Part shown: piece after piece, positions 9,453 to 19,251 of the stretch
Layout of the letters: each line of letters begins with the position of its first letter
How positions within the stretch are numbered: the stretch's first letter is position 1
Assembly: GCA_020725645.1 (NCBI GenBank)
Contig: DYEQ01000072.1
Coordinates: 1-64,000, forward strand
Length of the DNA stretch: 64,000 nucleotides
Direction of reading: 5' to 3'
Source: Candidatus Fermentithermobacillaceae bacterium
GTDB taxonomy: Bacteria; Bacillota; Sulfobacillia; Fermentithermobacillales; DUSS01
Translations under genes and position numbers: made by a program
Notes under the pieces: model-generated
The model's database searches: none
What the model was told of the DNA's origin: nothing
The model's input: only the letters and a program-made list of their open reading frames with translations

Positions 9453-9483
9453 ATTATACTGGTGCCGAACTTCCGGCACCAGT
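9453..9483 (-). promoter_or_regulatory. Palindrome and -10-like element upstream of the FtsH-like operon
   Basis: A ten-base-pair inverted repeat (ACTGGTGCCG / CGGCACCAGT, six-base centre) covers 9458-9483. On the minus strand it runs directly into TATAAT (9453-9458). No T tract follows, so it is less like a terminator and more like an operator overlapping a promoter spacer. No good -35 hexamer is seen at the right distance. Confidence 0.4.
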
Positions 9484-9651
9484 GCAATTGTTTCCAGGGT
9501 GGGACCTACCCGACTTAAGGAGAAAAGCGAAAAACATGCGGAACCCACCCGGATCTCTTCCGGATTTCTAGGAGTTCGGTCGATGCACCCGCGCGCGTGG
9601 ATTTCCGCACGGTGGTTTACCTGTTTTCCGCCCCGGCGGTGGCCGCACCCT

Positions 9652-11055
9652 TTAATCTGCCACTTCCCGGGCCCAAAGATTGAGGAGCCCCGGGGAACTC
9701 ACCCTACCTCGCCGGATATCTCCCGGAACCGCCTTGGAGGCCGGTCCTATTCGCAAGAAGACCTTTCCGTCCACTTCGGGTGCCTGATGAACGCCTCTGC
9801 CCGCCCACCATTCCTCCTGAAGCGCCGGCCTTTCCAACATCACGTCGATGACCTTCGCTTCCAACCGGAGAGACGACTGTCTCGAGAGGGCCGTGCTCAA
9901 ATGCTGCATCTCCCTGATGCGCCGCACCCGCGTTTGCGGTGGGACGCGGTCCGGAAGGGACGCAGCAGGCGTACCCTCTTCCAGCGAGTACCCAAAAACC
10001 GCGACGCGATGAAATTCGCACTCTGCCAAAAGCTCCATGGTTTCTTCGAAATCGCGCCGGGTCTCCCCCGGGAAGCCTACTATTACGCTCGTCCTGATGA
10101 AGATCCCGGGAACTTGCTCCTTTAGCGTGTCGACTGCCTGACGGATCCGGTCGGGTCCGGGCCTCCCCATCAGCTTAAGGACCCTGGCCGAACCGTGCTC
10201 TATGGGCATATCCACGTACGGAACCGCTTTCGAACGAGCCATAGCTCGAGCGAATTGGGAACTCACCCCGTCCGGGTGAACGTACAATGGCCTTACCCAC
10301 GATATCCCCGGTACGTCCGAGAGCCGGAGCAAGAGCTCGGGCAAGAGCTTCTTACCGCATAAGTCCACTCCATAGTCTCCGAGGTCCTGGGCGATGAGGT
10401 TTACCTCCCTGACTCCCGCGGCAGACAGGAACTCCACTTCCTTCATGATGTGTTCAAGGGGTCTGGATACTAAAGGCCCTCGCATCGAGGGGATGGCGCA
10501 ATAAGTGCACCGGCGCCGGCACCCTTCAGCTACCCGCACGTATGCCCAGGGTCTTGACTGGGGCCGGTACCTCAAACCAGGTGCACCGGATATCTCTCCC
10601 CCACAGGTTCCTGGCGCACCTCTTCCAGGCGGTCCGACCTCGACCACCCTTTCCCCCGACAGGATGCGCCGGACGAGATCGACGATATCTCTGGGTGCTT
10701 GAGTACCTGCCAGGCCATCGAGTTCGGGGATTCCTTCCAGAAGTTCCCCGGGGTATCTCTGGGAAAGGCAGCCTGTTACCAAAATCTTGGGACTACCGGT
10801 GCCGTCCTCCCGTTCGTCTTCCTTCTGCTTTTGTGCGTCCTGCTTCAGAGAGACTACATCCATCAGGGCACGGATGGATTCCCGTCGCGCCTTTTCGATA
10901 AACCCGCAGGTGTGCACTATTATCAGGTCGGCCGCGGCAGGGTCCGCGGATACGGTGTAACCTGCCTGTTCCAGGCGGACCGCCATTTCCTCCGCATCAA
11001 CGTGATTCTTCGCACATCCCAGGACCACTATGGAGCAGCGACTCTTTTCTGTCAC
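9652..11055 (-). CDS. rimO: Ribosomal protein uS12 methylthiotransferase RimO
   Basis: Radical SAM enzyme adding a methylthio group to an aspartate of ribosomal protein S12. The N-terminal UPF0004 domain has its three cluster cysteines (C14, C50, C96). The radical SAM motif C179-x3-C183-x2-C186 lies in EGCRRRCTYCAIPS. The C-terminal part has a TRAM-type domain. At 467 residues it is slightly long, owing to a charged insertion around 70-90. The opening VLGCAKNHVDAEEM favours RimO over MiaB. A GTG start is used. Confidence 0.93.
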   Translation of the reverse strand: MTEKSRCSIVVLGCAKNHVDAEEMAVRLEQAGYTVSADPAAADLIIVHTCGFIEKARRESIRALMDVVSLKQDAQKQKEDEREDGTGSPKILVTGCLSQRYPGELLEGIPELDGLAGTQAPRDIVDLVRRILSGERVVEVGPPGRGAPGTCGGEISGAPGLRYRPQSRPWAYVRVAEGCRRRCTYCAIPSMRGPLVSRPLEHIMKEVEFLSAAGVREVNLIAQDLGDYGVDLCGKKLLPELLLRLSDVPGISWVRPLYVHPDGVSSQFARAMARSKAVPYVDMPIEHGSARVLKLMGRPGPDRIRQAVDTLKEQVPGIFIRTSVIVGFPGETRRDFEETMELLAECEFHRVAVFGYSLEEGTPAASLPDRVPPQTRVRRIREMQHLSTALSRQSSLRLEAKVIDVMLERPALQEEWWAGRGVHQAPEVDGKVFLRIGPASKAVPGDIRRGRVSSPGLLNLWAREVAD

Positions 11056-11103
11056 AGCCCCAATGTTACAGCAAAGAGCGGCAAACGGTCCAGATGACCG
11101 TTG

Positions 11104-11985
11104 TCACCTGCCGAAATAGCTGAGGATGCCCCGAACTATCCCCTGAGCAAGGGCGTCCTGAAACCAGTTCTGTCTCAGGAGCGAAACATCGTGCCAGTTG
11201 GTCATAAAGCCGAGTTCCATCAATACCGCCGGCATGTACGTGTGGTTCAATACGTAGTACGGTCCCTCCTGAACACCCAGGAGTTCGAGGCCGGAGGTTC
11301 GGGCGACGGGACCCGCCAGGTTCCATGCGAGTCTCGCGGACTCGGCCGACCCGGCCCTGTAAAACGCCATTACCCCCGAAACTGCCGGGTCTTTCGGGTA
11401 AGCGTTGCAATGAATGCTTACGAAGATGTCGGCGGCGTTGGAATTGGCCAGGGAAACTCTGGCGAGGAGCTCGTCCACCGGTTGCCACCAGTCCCAACCC
11501 GGCGAATAGTCGCCGTACCTGGTCAGGATCACCCTGGCGCCATAACGCTCTAGATATTCCCGGGTCTTCAAAGTAATGGGCAACGTAAAGTCCTTTTCCT
11601 TATCACCCCAGGGCGATATGGCCCCCGGTTCTTTGCCCCCGTGACCTGCATCGAGAACGATGGTGATACCGCGGAGCCGGCCCAAGTTTCTTGAGACTTC
11701 TGAAGCTCTTTCTAGAGCTGCCCATGTAAGGGGACCACATATGCCATCCGGCACAAGTCCATATGTAGACTGAAACGATTTCAACGCCGCAAGCGTCCGC
11801 GGCCCGAAATACCCGTCCACAGGACCGGGCGAAAAACCCGTTTGGGCCAGCATCTGTTGAAGCGTGATAACAGCTTGTCCGGTATCGCCCAGTCGCAGGA
11901 TAGGAGCGGCGTGACCTCGAATTGGAATCAGGACGAGTATCGAGACGATAAAGACGATAGCGCTTCCCCTCAGGATTCGGAACAT
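11104..11985 (-). CDS. Secreted N-acetylmuramoyl-L-alanine amidase
   Basis: Cell-wall hydrolase cleaving the bond between muramic acid and the stem peptide. Order: signal peptide (1-26), a peptidoglycan-binding type 1 domain (about 30-92, with GPVDGYFGPRTLAALKSFQ), and an Amidase_3 domain (about 107-291). Zinc ligands and catalytic residues are visible: H115 (LDAGHGG), E130, H192 (SIHCNA) and E257 (LMELGF). The start has AGGAGGC upstream. It is divergent from mrfA and upstream of rimO. Resembles CwlC/SleB-type spore or mother-cell amidases in layout, but the exact role is open. Confidence 0.93.
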   Translation of the reverse strand: MFRILRGSAIVFIVSILVLIPIRGHAAPILRLGDTGQAVITLQQMLAQTGFSPGPVDGYFGPRTLAALKSFQSTYGLVPDGICGPLTWAALERASEVSRNLGRLRGITIVLDAGHGGKEPGAISPWGDKEKDFTLPITLKTREYLERYGARVILTRYGDYSPGWDWWQPVDELLARVSLANSNAADIFVSIHCNAYPKDPAVSGVMAFYRAGSAESARLAWNLAGPVARTSGLELLGVQEGPYYVLNHTYMPAVLMELGFMTNWHDVSLLRQNWFQDALAQGIVRGILSYFGR

Positions 11986-12193
11986 TTTGCTAATGCCTCC
12001 TTTATTTTGGTGGCAATGGCGACAAAGGGTCCTGAGAGGATTTTATCGCGTGTATGCTGGTATTTTCACCTTATGTCATTGAGATGGTGGCGGGATTCTC
12101 GCAAAATCCCATGTTTGAATAGGGTTTTTGTACGTGTTTTTGAACAAAGCTGCGCGATCCCAGAAATAGGGTTTCAAAGGAGGGACCCGGTTA

Positions 12194-14539
12194 TTGGACC
12201 GGTTACCCAAGGGCCGGCCCGCTGGAACCAAGATGAAACGCGGAGTTGACGATATCCTCGTTGAACTTAGATCGGATCCTCGCTTCGTCCAGGGGATCCG
12301 GGCGTGGCGTCACCTGCCTCCATCCCCCGGCGACTATCGCGAGATCCCCGGGGACATCTCCCCTTCTTTGGAGAAGGCCTTGACCGCGATGGGAATAGAA
12401 AGGCTCTATTCCCACCAGCTCGAGGCGTGGAACCTGGTTCGGGAAGGAAGGAACGTCGTCGTCCTGACCCCCACGGCTTCCGGCAAAACCCTGTGTTACA
12501 ACCTTCCTGTGCTCGACACAATCCTGAAAGATCCTTCCGCAAGAGCGCTGTATCTATTTCCCACCAAAGCTCTAGCCCAGGACCAGCTCGACGAGCTCAA
12601 CGAACTCAAGGTAAAGGGCGATTTTGAACTCAAAAGCTTCACGTACGACGGGGACACCCCCGGTCACTTGAGGCGGCTTGCGCGAGAAGTCGGGCAAGTG
12701 ATCGTCACCAACCCGGATATGCTCCATCAAGGTATACTTCCTCACCATCCGAGATGGGTTGGATTGTTCCAATCTCTAAGATTCGTGGTGATCGACGAAA
12801 TCCACAATTACCGTGGTGTATTCGGGGCGCACGTAGCTAACGTGTTGAGGCGCCTTCAGCGGATATGCCGGTTTTACCGGTCGTCCCCCACCTTCATTCT
12901 TGCTTCCGCCACCATAGCTAACCCGGCGGAGCTCGCCCGTTCCCTTACGGGAATGGACTTCGCGGTCGTGGATAAAAGCGGTGCCCCTTCGGGGGAAAAA
13001 GACTTCGTTTTCTACAATCCTCCCGCTCTTTCCCCGGATGGATCCTTCAGGCAGTCAGCAATCGCCGCCGCCACGAGACTAGCTTCCCGTTTTATCAAGG
13101 AAGGGGTTCAAACCATAGTGTTCGCGCGGTCGAGGATATCCGTAGAGCTGTTAGTCCAATACCTTAGGGATTCACATCCTCTGCCTACCGAAAAAGAAAA
13201 GATACAGGGTTACAGAGGCGGATATCTTCCCAGCGAAAGGAGAGCTATAGAGAAAGCTCTGCGAGAAGGAGAGGTACTGGGGGTGGCCGCGACGAATGCC
13301 CTGGAGCTCGGGATCGACATTGGGTCTCTTGACTGCGCGATTTTAGCCGGATATCCGGGAACGATAGCTAGCGCCTGGCAGCAGGCAGGCCGTGCGGGAA
13401 GGCGTAAAGGCAAGTCCGTAGCTTTCCTCGTGGCGGGACAGGGTCCCCTCGATCAGTTCATAATCAACCATCCCGATTATTTTTTCAGCCAGCCTCCGGA
13501 ATATGCCCTGGTCAATCCAGACAACAGGTACATCATGGGCGAACACGTCAAATGCGCCGCCTTCGAGCTCCCCTTTGCCGACGGTGAGACCTTCGGAGCT
13601 AACGACGTGTCGGAGATCCTCGAAGAGCTTGAAAGGAGCGGAATCCTACACCATTCGGGTGGTAGATGGCACTGGTCCAGCCAGTCTTTCCCGGCCGAAT
13701 CCGTGAGCTTACGGTCTGCCACCAACGAGAATTTCGTCGTCGTGGATGTGTCGTCGGGGAATGAGGTCATCGGGGAGGTGGACTGGACTTCAGCGCCCCT
13801 TCTCATCCACGACGAAGCTATATACATGCACCGGGGTCAGCAGTATCACGTTTTGAAACTGGATTACACGGCGCAAAAGGCTTACGTAAAGAAGGTTAAC
13901 GTTGATTATTACACCGATGCTAACCTGGCTGTGAGCGTAAGGGTGATCTCGAAAGATGCCGAAAAGACTGAGGACGGGTTCTCCGCCGGGTTCGGAGAGC
14001 TTTCGGTGACGGCAATCGCCACGATATTCAAGAAGATCAAGTTTTACACCCAGGAAAACGTAGGTTCGGGACAGATACATCTTCCCGAAATGACCATGCA
14101 TACTCAGGGTATGTGGGTGTCTTTGCCGGAGGAAGTCGCCGGAGAAGTATCTCCAGATGAACTGGGGGAGGTGTTGTCGGGACTCGGGCATCTCCTCGTG
14201 AACATCGCGCCGCTGTTCTTGATGTGTGATCCCCACGACCTCGGCGTGGCCGTTGAGGTCCGGTCCCTTGTGGACGGAAGCCCCACGGTGTATGTTTATG
14301 ATGCTTACCCCGGCGGAGTGGGGCTCTCTGAAAAGGCCTTCGCTCTTTCCCGGTACATTCTGGCGGCGTGCTTCGAAGCTATCAGTTCGTGTCCCTGTGC
14401 CGAGGGTTGTCCCGGTTGTGTGGGCCCCAGAAACGTCGCGGGGAAGAACGTGAAGCACCTCGTGATGAAGACCTTAAGCGGTCTCGACCTTCCTTCATTG
14501 GAGGACGAAAAAGTCCGCGATGGATCCGAAGACCATTGA
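12194..14539 (+). CDS. mrfA: DEAD/DEAH-box helicase MrfA (YprA family)
   Basis: Superfamily 2 helicase of 781 residues. Helicase motifs: TPTASGKT at 92-99 (Walker A), VVIDEIHNYRG (motif II), ASATIAN (motif III), and QQAGRAGRRKG (motif VI). The C-terminal DUF1998 domain ends in a cysteine cluster (SSCPCAEGCPGCVGP) that binds zinc. In Bacillus subtilis MrfA (YprA) acts with MrfB in mitomycin-lesion repair independent of UvrABC. TTG at 12194 is preferred, with AAAGGAGG nine to ten bases upstream; an ATG at 12233 lacks a site. Overlaps mrfB. Confidence 0.93.
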   Translation: MDRLPKGRPAGTKMKRGVDDILVELRSDPRFVQGIRAWRHLPPSPGDYREIPGDISPSLEKALTAMGIERLYSHQLEAWNLVREGRNVVVLTPTASGKTLCYNLPVLDTILKDPSARALYLFPTKALAQDQLDELNELKVKGDFELKSFTYDGDTPGHLRRLAREVGQVIVTNPDMLHQGILPHHPRWVGLFQSLRFVVIDEIHNYRGVFGAHVANVLRRLQRICRFYRSSPTFILASATIANPAELARSLTGMDFAVVDKSGAPSGEKDFVFYNPPALSPDGSFRQSAIAAATRLASRFIKEGVQTIVFARSRISVELLVQYLRDSHPLPTEKEKIQGYRGGYLPSERRAIEKALREGEVLGVAATNALELGIDIGSLDCAILAGYPGTIASAWQQAGRAGRRKGKSVAFLVAGQGPLDQFIINHPDYFFSQPPEYALVNPDNRYIMGEHVKCAAFELPFADGETFGANDVSEILEELERSGILHHSGGRWHWSSQSFPAESVSLRSATNENFVVVDVSSGNEVIGEVDWTSAPLLIHDEAIYMHRGQQYHVLKLDYTAQKAYVKKVNVDYYTDANLAVSVRVISKDAEKTEDGFSAGFGELSVTAIATIFKKIKFYTQENVGSGQIHLPEMTMHTQGMWVSLPEEVAGEVSPDELGEVLSGLGHLLVNIAPLFLMCDPHDLGVAVEVRSLVDGSPTVYVYDAYPGGVGLSEKAFALSRYILAACFEAISSCPCAEGCPGCVGPRNVAGKNVKHLVMKTLSGLDLPSLEDEKVRDGSEDH

Positions 14540-15851
14540 AAGACTCAGGGAAATCATCGCATCTATAGAAAAGCGATCGTCGACCATCAGGACCCGGGAG
14601 GATAAAGAGGATACCGGTCTTGGCCAGCCCGCCGGGCTCGAGCAACCGTCTCGAGAGCCCCCGTCCCGTTTCCCCTCCTCTGCGGCATATCCACATTGTC
14701 CGCCCCCGGCCTCGGTGACGATGCCAGCACCAGGGGTAAAGCTCGTTACCTACCATCTCACTCCGGGTGATTATCCGGGCCTCGAAGACAGGTCGGGCGA
14801 CGACGTCCTCAGCATTCTTGTCGATGCAGGACTCCTCCCGGGTGTCGCGGTTTCGGTGAGATCAGGGGAGCTTCAAGCACCACGGTGCCCGGTTTTCCTC
14901 GACCTTGAGACCACAGCCCTGGGAGGAGCGGGAACCCTTCCCTTTCTTGCGGGCCTGGGTTATTGGGCGGAAGGAAAGTTCGTCGTGAAGCAATTCCTGC
15001 TCGAAGAGAGGTTCGCGGAAGCTTCAATGCTCGAGAAGCTCGCACCGGAGCTTCGCTCTCCGCTTCTGGTCACTTTCAATGGAAAATGCTTCGACGTTCC
15101 GGTGCTAAGAGACAGGTTCGTCCTCTCAGGGGCGGGCCCGCTGCCGGTACCCGGAGCTCATCTCGACCTCTACGCGGTCGCCAGACGCCTAGGGAGAAAA
15201 CCGGGCTACAGCTGGAGCCTGGCGCAGTGCGAAGCCCGCTATCTCGGGTTTTACCGGACAGGAGACATTTCAAGCAGAGCTGTCCCCGCCCTCTATTTCA
15301 TATACGAAAGAGAAAGGGACGGATCGATTTTGACGCCCGTGCTCAGGCACAACCTCATGGACGTGGCCGCCATGGCCTCTCTGACCAGCGTCTTTTGCGA
15401 GATCATGCGGGCCGGACCGCGGTCGGCTGGTCATCCCGAGGCGCTTTTCGGGGCCGCCAGAATTCACGCTGCCTCCAAGAGATACGACCGGGCCAAAGCC
15501 TGCCTCGAAGCTGCTCTAGCTTACCCCTTCTCGACCATAGGTTCGACTCTGGAATTCCGCCATCTCCTTGCGGATGTGTTGTGGAATTTTGGAGAGAAAC
15601 AAAGGGCTGCCGGAATCATGGAGGGCCTCATGCGCGAAGGTTGTCTGGACAAATACAGATATGCCCGCCTCTCCTCGTACTACGAATCCTCGGGAGAACC
15701 TCGAAAGGCCTTGGACGTCCTGGAGTTAGCTCTGGATAAACTGGCTCAGCCGGTCAACGAGGGAAAAGTCATCGAATCGCTCCGGCGGAAAGCTTCAAGA
15801 CTGCGAAAACGCCTTTACGGAATGCCCCTCCGGCGCGTTTCCCCGGAATAA
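14520..15851 (+). CDS. mrfB: RNase H-like exonuclease MrfB (YprB family)
   Basis: A DnaQ-like exonuclease of 443 residues, the known partner of MrfA. The exonuclease I motif is VFLDLETTALGGAG (the D-x-E pair), with later acidic residues in FNGKCFDVPVLRDR and in HNLMDVAAMASL. The C-terminal third is helical and looks like tetratricopeptide repeats (ALFGAARIHAASKRYDRAK; YYESSGEPRKALDVLE). The gene overlaps the mrfA end by 20 bases, as expected of a coupled pair. The first 60 residues are a low-complexity Pro/Ser-rich linker. Confidence 0.9.
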   Translation: MDPKTIERLREIIASIEKRSSTIRTREDKEDTGLGQPAGLEQPSREPPSRFPSSAAYPHCPPPASVTMPAPGVKLVTYHLTPGDYPGLEDRSGDDVLSILVDAGLLPGVAVSVRSGELQAPRCPVFLDLETTALGGAGTLPFLAGLGYWAEGKFVVKQFLLEERFAEASMLEKLAPELRSPLLVTFNGKCFDVPVLRDRFVLSGAGPLPVPGAHLDLYAVARRLGRKPGYSWSLAQCEARYLGFYRTGDISSRAVPALYFIYERERDGSILTPVLRHNLMDVAAMASLTSVFCEIMRAGPRSAGHPEALFGAARIHAASKRYDRAKACLEAALAYPFSTIGSTLEFRHLLADVLWNFGEKQRAAGIMEGLMREGCLDKYRYARLSSYYESSGEPRKALDVLELALDKLAQPVNEGKVIESLRRKASRLRKRLYGMPLRRVSPE

Positions 15852-15906
15852 TCCGGGTTTCCCCCCTCATAGCTATTCAGGGACTGAATACACGGGGGGA
15901 GAGCCC

Positions 15907-16638
15907 ATGCTCATCTTCTTGACGAAAGCCACCAGAACGAAACTCCTCATCTTGCTTTCTCTTTGCCTCGTCGTCATCGGTGCTAGAACCGGGATGGAGC
16001 TATCAAGGGGGGTTCAATGGACGACGGGCGCTAAAGTGAGTCCCATCACCCGGGTGGCAACGAACCGTCCGGAGGCGGCCCTCATGATAGACGTCATCGC
16101 GGCCAAACCCGAGACTGCGGAAGAGCTCCGAAAGGCACTGTCTCAAGCGGCGCTGAAAGCAACGTGGTTTGTGTCGGCCACCTGGGCGGAAGCTAACCCT
16201 GAACTCCTCGCCGCCCTGGCACAGGACGGACATGAAATCGGCGTCAAAGGAGCAGATGACAGGCGCGTCGACAAACTCAGTACCGATGAGCTTAAACTTC
16301 GTCTCATCCGAGCGCGGGAAGCCGTGGCCAAGGCCCGGGTGGAACCCGCACCGTTCTTCTATCCTCCCGGCGCGAAGCTCGGCGAGGCCGGGGTGGTGGC
16401 GGCCCTGGAGGAAGGTTTTCACACGGTGCTCGGCAGTGCCGATCTACGAAAGATCGGAGGCAAACCGGAGGACGTTTCCCGCAAACTCAACTTGATGCCC
16501 GGAGACATAGCTCTCATCGAGATATCCGGAAAGGCGGTGAGGCCGCCCGCCTCATCCATAGAAACCATCAAATCCTGGGCGAAATTACACGGGCTATCGC
16601 TGGTCAGAATCTCGGACCTTATCCGGGGAGTACGTTGA
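15907..16638 (+). CDS. Polysaccharide-deacetylase-fold protein lacking catalytic residues
   Basis: A protein of 243 residues with an N-terminal signal anchor (about 8-30) and a NodB-like region. The layout is like PdaB/YlxY sporulation deacetylases: KATWFVSATWAE, then HEIGVKG, then FFYPPGAKLGE. The catalytic signs are altered. The expected D-D pair after the first strand reads MIDVIAA, and the second metal motif (normally H-x3-H after HEIG) reads VKGADD. It is therefore probably inactive as a deacetylase, as described for YlxY-like members. GGGGAG lies upstream of the ATG. Confidence 0.75.
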   Translation: MLIFLTKATRTKLLILLSLCLVVIGARTGMELSRGVQWTTGAKVSPITRVATNRPEAALMIDVIAAKPETAEELRKALSQAALKATWFVSATWAEANPELLAALAQDGHEIGVKGADDRRVDKLSTDELKLRLIRAREAVAKARVEPAPFFYPPGAKLGEAGVVAALEEGFHTVLGSADLRKIGGKPEDVSRKLNLMPGDIALIEISGKAVRPPASSIETIKSWAKLHGLSLVRISDLIRGVR

Positions 16639-16803
16639 GGAACGTAAAGACGTGAAAAGAATGGGGAAGGGCGCATTGGTGGTTGTGCTTAAGCAGCATG
16701 ATGCAAGACGGCGACATCGAGGGAATCCGGCTCAAGAAAGTCTGGCCACAGACTTGTAAGAACTGAACAGGAAAAGTGCGTACCATCTGTGGTACATCGA
16801 GGA

Positions 16804-17997
16804 TTAGTACAGCGAAAACGAAATCAAAAGCTTTGAGATGAGAGCTCCTGCGTGAGCCAGGAGGTTCAGTAGAGTAAGGAGCTCCACCCATTCGTCAGCC
16901 AAGAGATTCACCGAGACAAGAGGCTCGCTCCCCAGAAAGGCCGTAGCCCTGCCGACTATCGCTCCCCGGGCTACGGGAGCTCTCACTTTTTTCGGAACGT
17001 CGAGTTCCACCCGCAACCCCGTGGAGAACCTCGGAATACAAACGACGATATCATCTTCGAGCACCAGGGGAACTTGGCGCTTAAGCCCCCCACTGACCGG
17101 GACGGTTGCCACCCTTTCGCCCGCGTTGAGGAGCTTCTCCGTCCTCCACTGGGAAAAACCATAATCGAACAAGGTAGCAGCATCCGACCAACGATCGCCG
17201 CTGGCCAGCACCACGGCGAGAAGTCTCATATCATCCCTCGTGGCCGACGCCACGAGACACTGTCCGGCCGCCTCGGTGGTGCCGGTCTTGACTCCATCCG
17301 TGCCGAGGTACAGCCACAGGAGTTTGTTGGTGTTGTACAGGGAGATGATCTTATCTCGCCGCGCATCGATCACGTCTTTTTCTTTGGTGGCTACGAGGTT
17401 CTTGAAGAAAGGATGCTTGAGAGCGGCCCGGCTGATAAGGGCAAGGTCGAAAGCTGTTGTATAGTGATTCGGGTCGGTAAGTCCATGCGGGTTAGAAAAC
17501 CTCGTGTTAATAGCCCCTAATTGCCTTGCCCGTTCGTTCATCATGCGGAAAAACTCGCCGGGATCACCGTTTCCGATGTGTTCAGCTATTGCCCAGGCCG
17601 CGTCGTTTCCTGAATTCAACATTAAGCCGTAGAGGAGGTCCTCCAGGGTAAACGTGTCTCCTTCTTTCAGGTACATGGTGGAGCCCGGTTGGGAAGCGGC
17701 CTCTTCGGAGACCTGGACAATGTCCTCAAGGCGCCCTCTCTCCAGAGCGATGAGAGCTGTCATGATCTTCGTGAGGCTCGCCGGGTGCATCCTCGTAAAC
17801 CCGTTGCGGTGGTACAGGATCCTGCCGCTTTGCCATTCCATCAGGATCGCGGCATAACAACTGAGCCCGGGTCGGGAAGCGGGAACGCTGAACGCGAGTC
17901 CGCTAGATGCCTGCGTGACCCCTCCTATTGCGAGTACCGCGGCAGAAAACCCATAAGCGAATGACCTGAGGAACAAGCGGGTTCTTGCGGTGGCCAC
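16804..17997 (-). CDS. D-alanyl-D-alanine carboxypeptidase (PBP5/DacF type)
   Basis: Penicillin-binding protein trimming the terminal D-Ala of peptidoglycan stems. The 397 residues include a signal peptide (about 1-36) and the active-site motifs S74-L-T-K77, S129-G-N131 and K-T-G in DGVKTGTTEAAG. A C-terminal beta domain (PBP5_C) and a hydrophobic tail follow. It starts at a GTG with GGGAG ten bases upstream. Homologues of this length include DacF, DacB and DacA; context with a RodZ-like gene upstream fits cell-shape or sporulation wall work. Confidence 0.92.
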   Translation of the reverse strand: MATARTRLFLRSFAYGFSAAVLAIGGVTQASSGLAFSVPASRPGLSCYAAILMEWQSGRILYHRNGFTRMHPASLTKIMTALIALERGRLEDIVQVSEEAASQPGSTMYLKEGDTFTLEDLLYGLMLNSGNDAAWAIAEHIGNGDPGEFFRMMNERARQLGAINTRFSNPHGLTDPNHYTTAFDLALISRAALKHPFFKNLVATKEKDVIDARRDKIISLYNTNKLLWLYLGTDGVKTGTTEAAGQCLVASATRDDMRLLAVVLASGDRWSDAATLFDYGFSQWRTEKLLNAGERVATVPVSGGLKRQVPLVLEDDIVVCIPRFSTGLRVELDVPKKVRAPVARGAIVGRATAFLGSEPLVSVNLLADEWVELLTLLNLLAHAGALISKLLISFSLY

Positions 17998-18217
17998 CTC
18001 GAGACGACTCCCTTTCCCCGCTGGGTAGAAGGGGACCTGCGGTCCCGAGGAATATTCTATGTTTCGGCTGAGTGCTCTATCTCTCGGGAAACACAGGCTC
18101 GAGCACGTCCCGCCGGGGGGCAGCCTTGGTGATGCATCCGAACGGAACCTCGCCGGTTTCCCGAGGCGGGCTTACTGGTCCCCGAAAAGTCTTCGTGACT
18201 GAGCTGAAGCCCCATCG

Positions 18218-19141
18218 TCAGGATGGCCCCTTTGCCTTGAACACGATGTTGAGAACCGGGCCGAAGGGACCAGCTTGGCCGAGGTCCTTTCCATTGACGC
18301 TGAGGTTCACCACCCAAGGCTTGCCCAGCCTTAATGATATTTCCTGGCTAGCTTCGAACTTCTTTTCCGAACCCGGTTCGAGTGTGGCCTCGAAAACGAC
18401 TCTGCCGTCGCACGCCGCCCTGACCCAGCAGCGACCGTCATCTACGGGCAAGGTCTTCACCACTACCATGAGGGAATCCGCCTTTACCGCAAATCCTATA
18501 GTTTCGCGGTCGATCTTCTCCTTCGTGATCTCGAGTTCGAGCTCGCCTTCCGGCTCGGCCGGAGCAGCGGAGGGGGCTGTAGGAGGAGAGGCTCCTTCCC
18601 CAGGTGGCGGCGATGGGCTGACGCCGCCCCGTTCTGAACGAGACGCAGGCGTACCGACAAAAAGCCCGGAATTCCTACCGACTACCATGGCAGCTGCGAC
18701 GAGTAGCGCCGCGCACAAAAGCAGAATGGGAATCTTTTTTTTACTTCCTAACCGCACCCGACCAGGCTCTGGTTGGGCCTCATGTGAACCCTCCGGCAAC
18801 CTTTCTTCGTCACGCGGGGTTTCGGGCTGTCCCGGACGGGCAGGGCCCGAAGAACGGGTCCACTCCTGGGATTCCCCGCCTTCCTCCAGCGCGATCCGGG
18901 CGTAACGACGGGAGTACTCCATGGGGTCCAAACCAAGAAAACCCGCATACGACTTGATGAAAGCGCGAAAATACGCCTTGCCTACGGGGATGGAGTCGTC
19001 GCCCGCCTCCACGGCCTCGATGTAAAGCCGGCGTATTTTCGTGGCCTGCGCCACGTCTTCAAGGGAAAGGCCAAGCTCCTCCCTTTTGGATCGCAGCTCG
19101 CGTCCCAGAGCTTTCAGTTTCTCCCGCGGTTCTTCGTCCAT
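18218..19141 (-). CDS. RodZ-like helix-turn-helix membrane protein
   Basis: Protein of 307 residues. The N-terminal HTH_25 domain (about 12-80: LRSKREELGLSLEDVAQATKI) precedes a charged cytoplasmic linker, one transmembrane helix (about 134-153), a Pro/Ser/Gly-rich extracellular linker, and a C-terminal DUF4115 domain (about 205-305). RodZ links MreB to the membrane. Downstream is the dacA-type carboxypeptidase. The linker and C-terminal part are divergent, so RodZ-like is safer than RodZ. Confidence 0.88.
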   Translation of the reverse strand: MDEEPREKLKALGRELRSKREELGLSLEDVAQATKIRRLYIEAVEAGDDSIPVGKAYFRAFIKSYAGFLGLDPMEYSRRYARIALEEGGESQEWTRSSGPARPGQPETPRDEERLPEGSHEAQPEPGRVRLGSKKKIPILLLCAALLVAAAMVVGRNSGLFVGTPASRSERGGVSPSPPPGEGASPPTAPSAAPAEPEGELELEITKEKIDRETIGFAVKADSLMVVVKTLPVDDGRCWVRAACDGRVVFEATLEPGSEKKFEASQEISLRLGKPWVVNLSVNGKDLGQAGPFGPVLNIVFKAKGPS

Positions 19142-19251
19142 GCCGCCTATGCCCCCTCAGCGTGGAACAAAGATCGTGCTACCGTCCAATCAATACCACT
19201 TTATCATAAATCTGATCACAACCATTGACGAAGGCCGGGTTGCTATGTTCC

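Noticed and set aside
16738-16795. Small hairpins AAGTCTG/CAGACTT and GTACCA/TGGTAC between convergent genes
   Set aside because: Short stems without T tracts; could be chance, so not called terminators.
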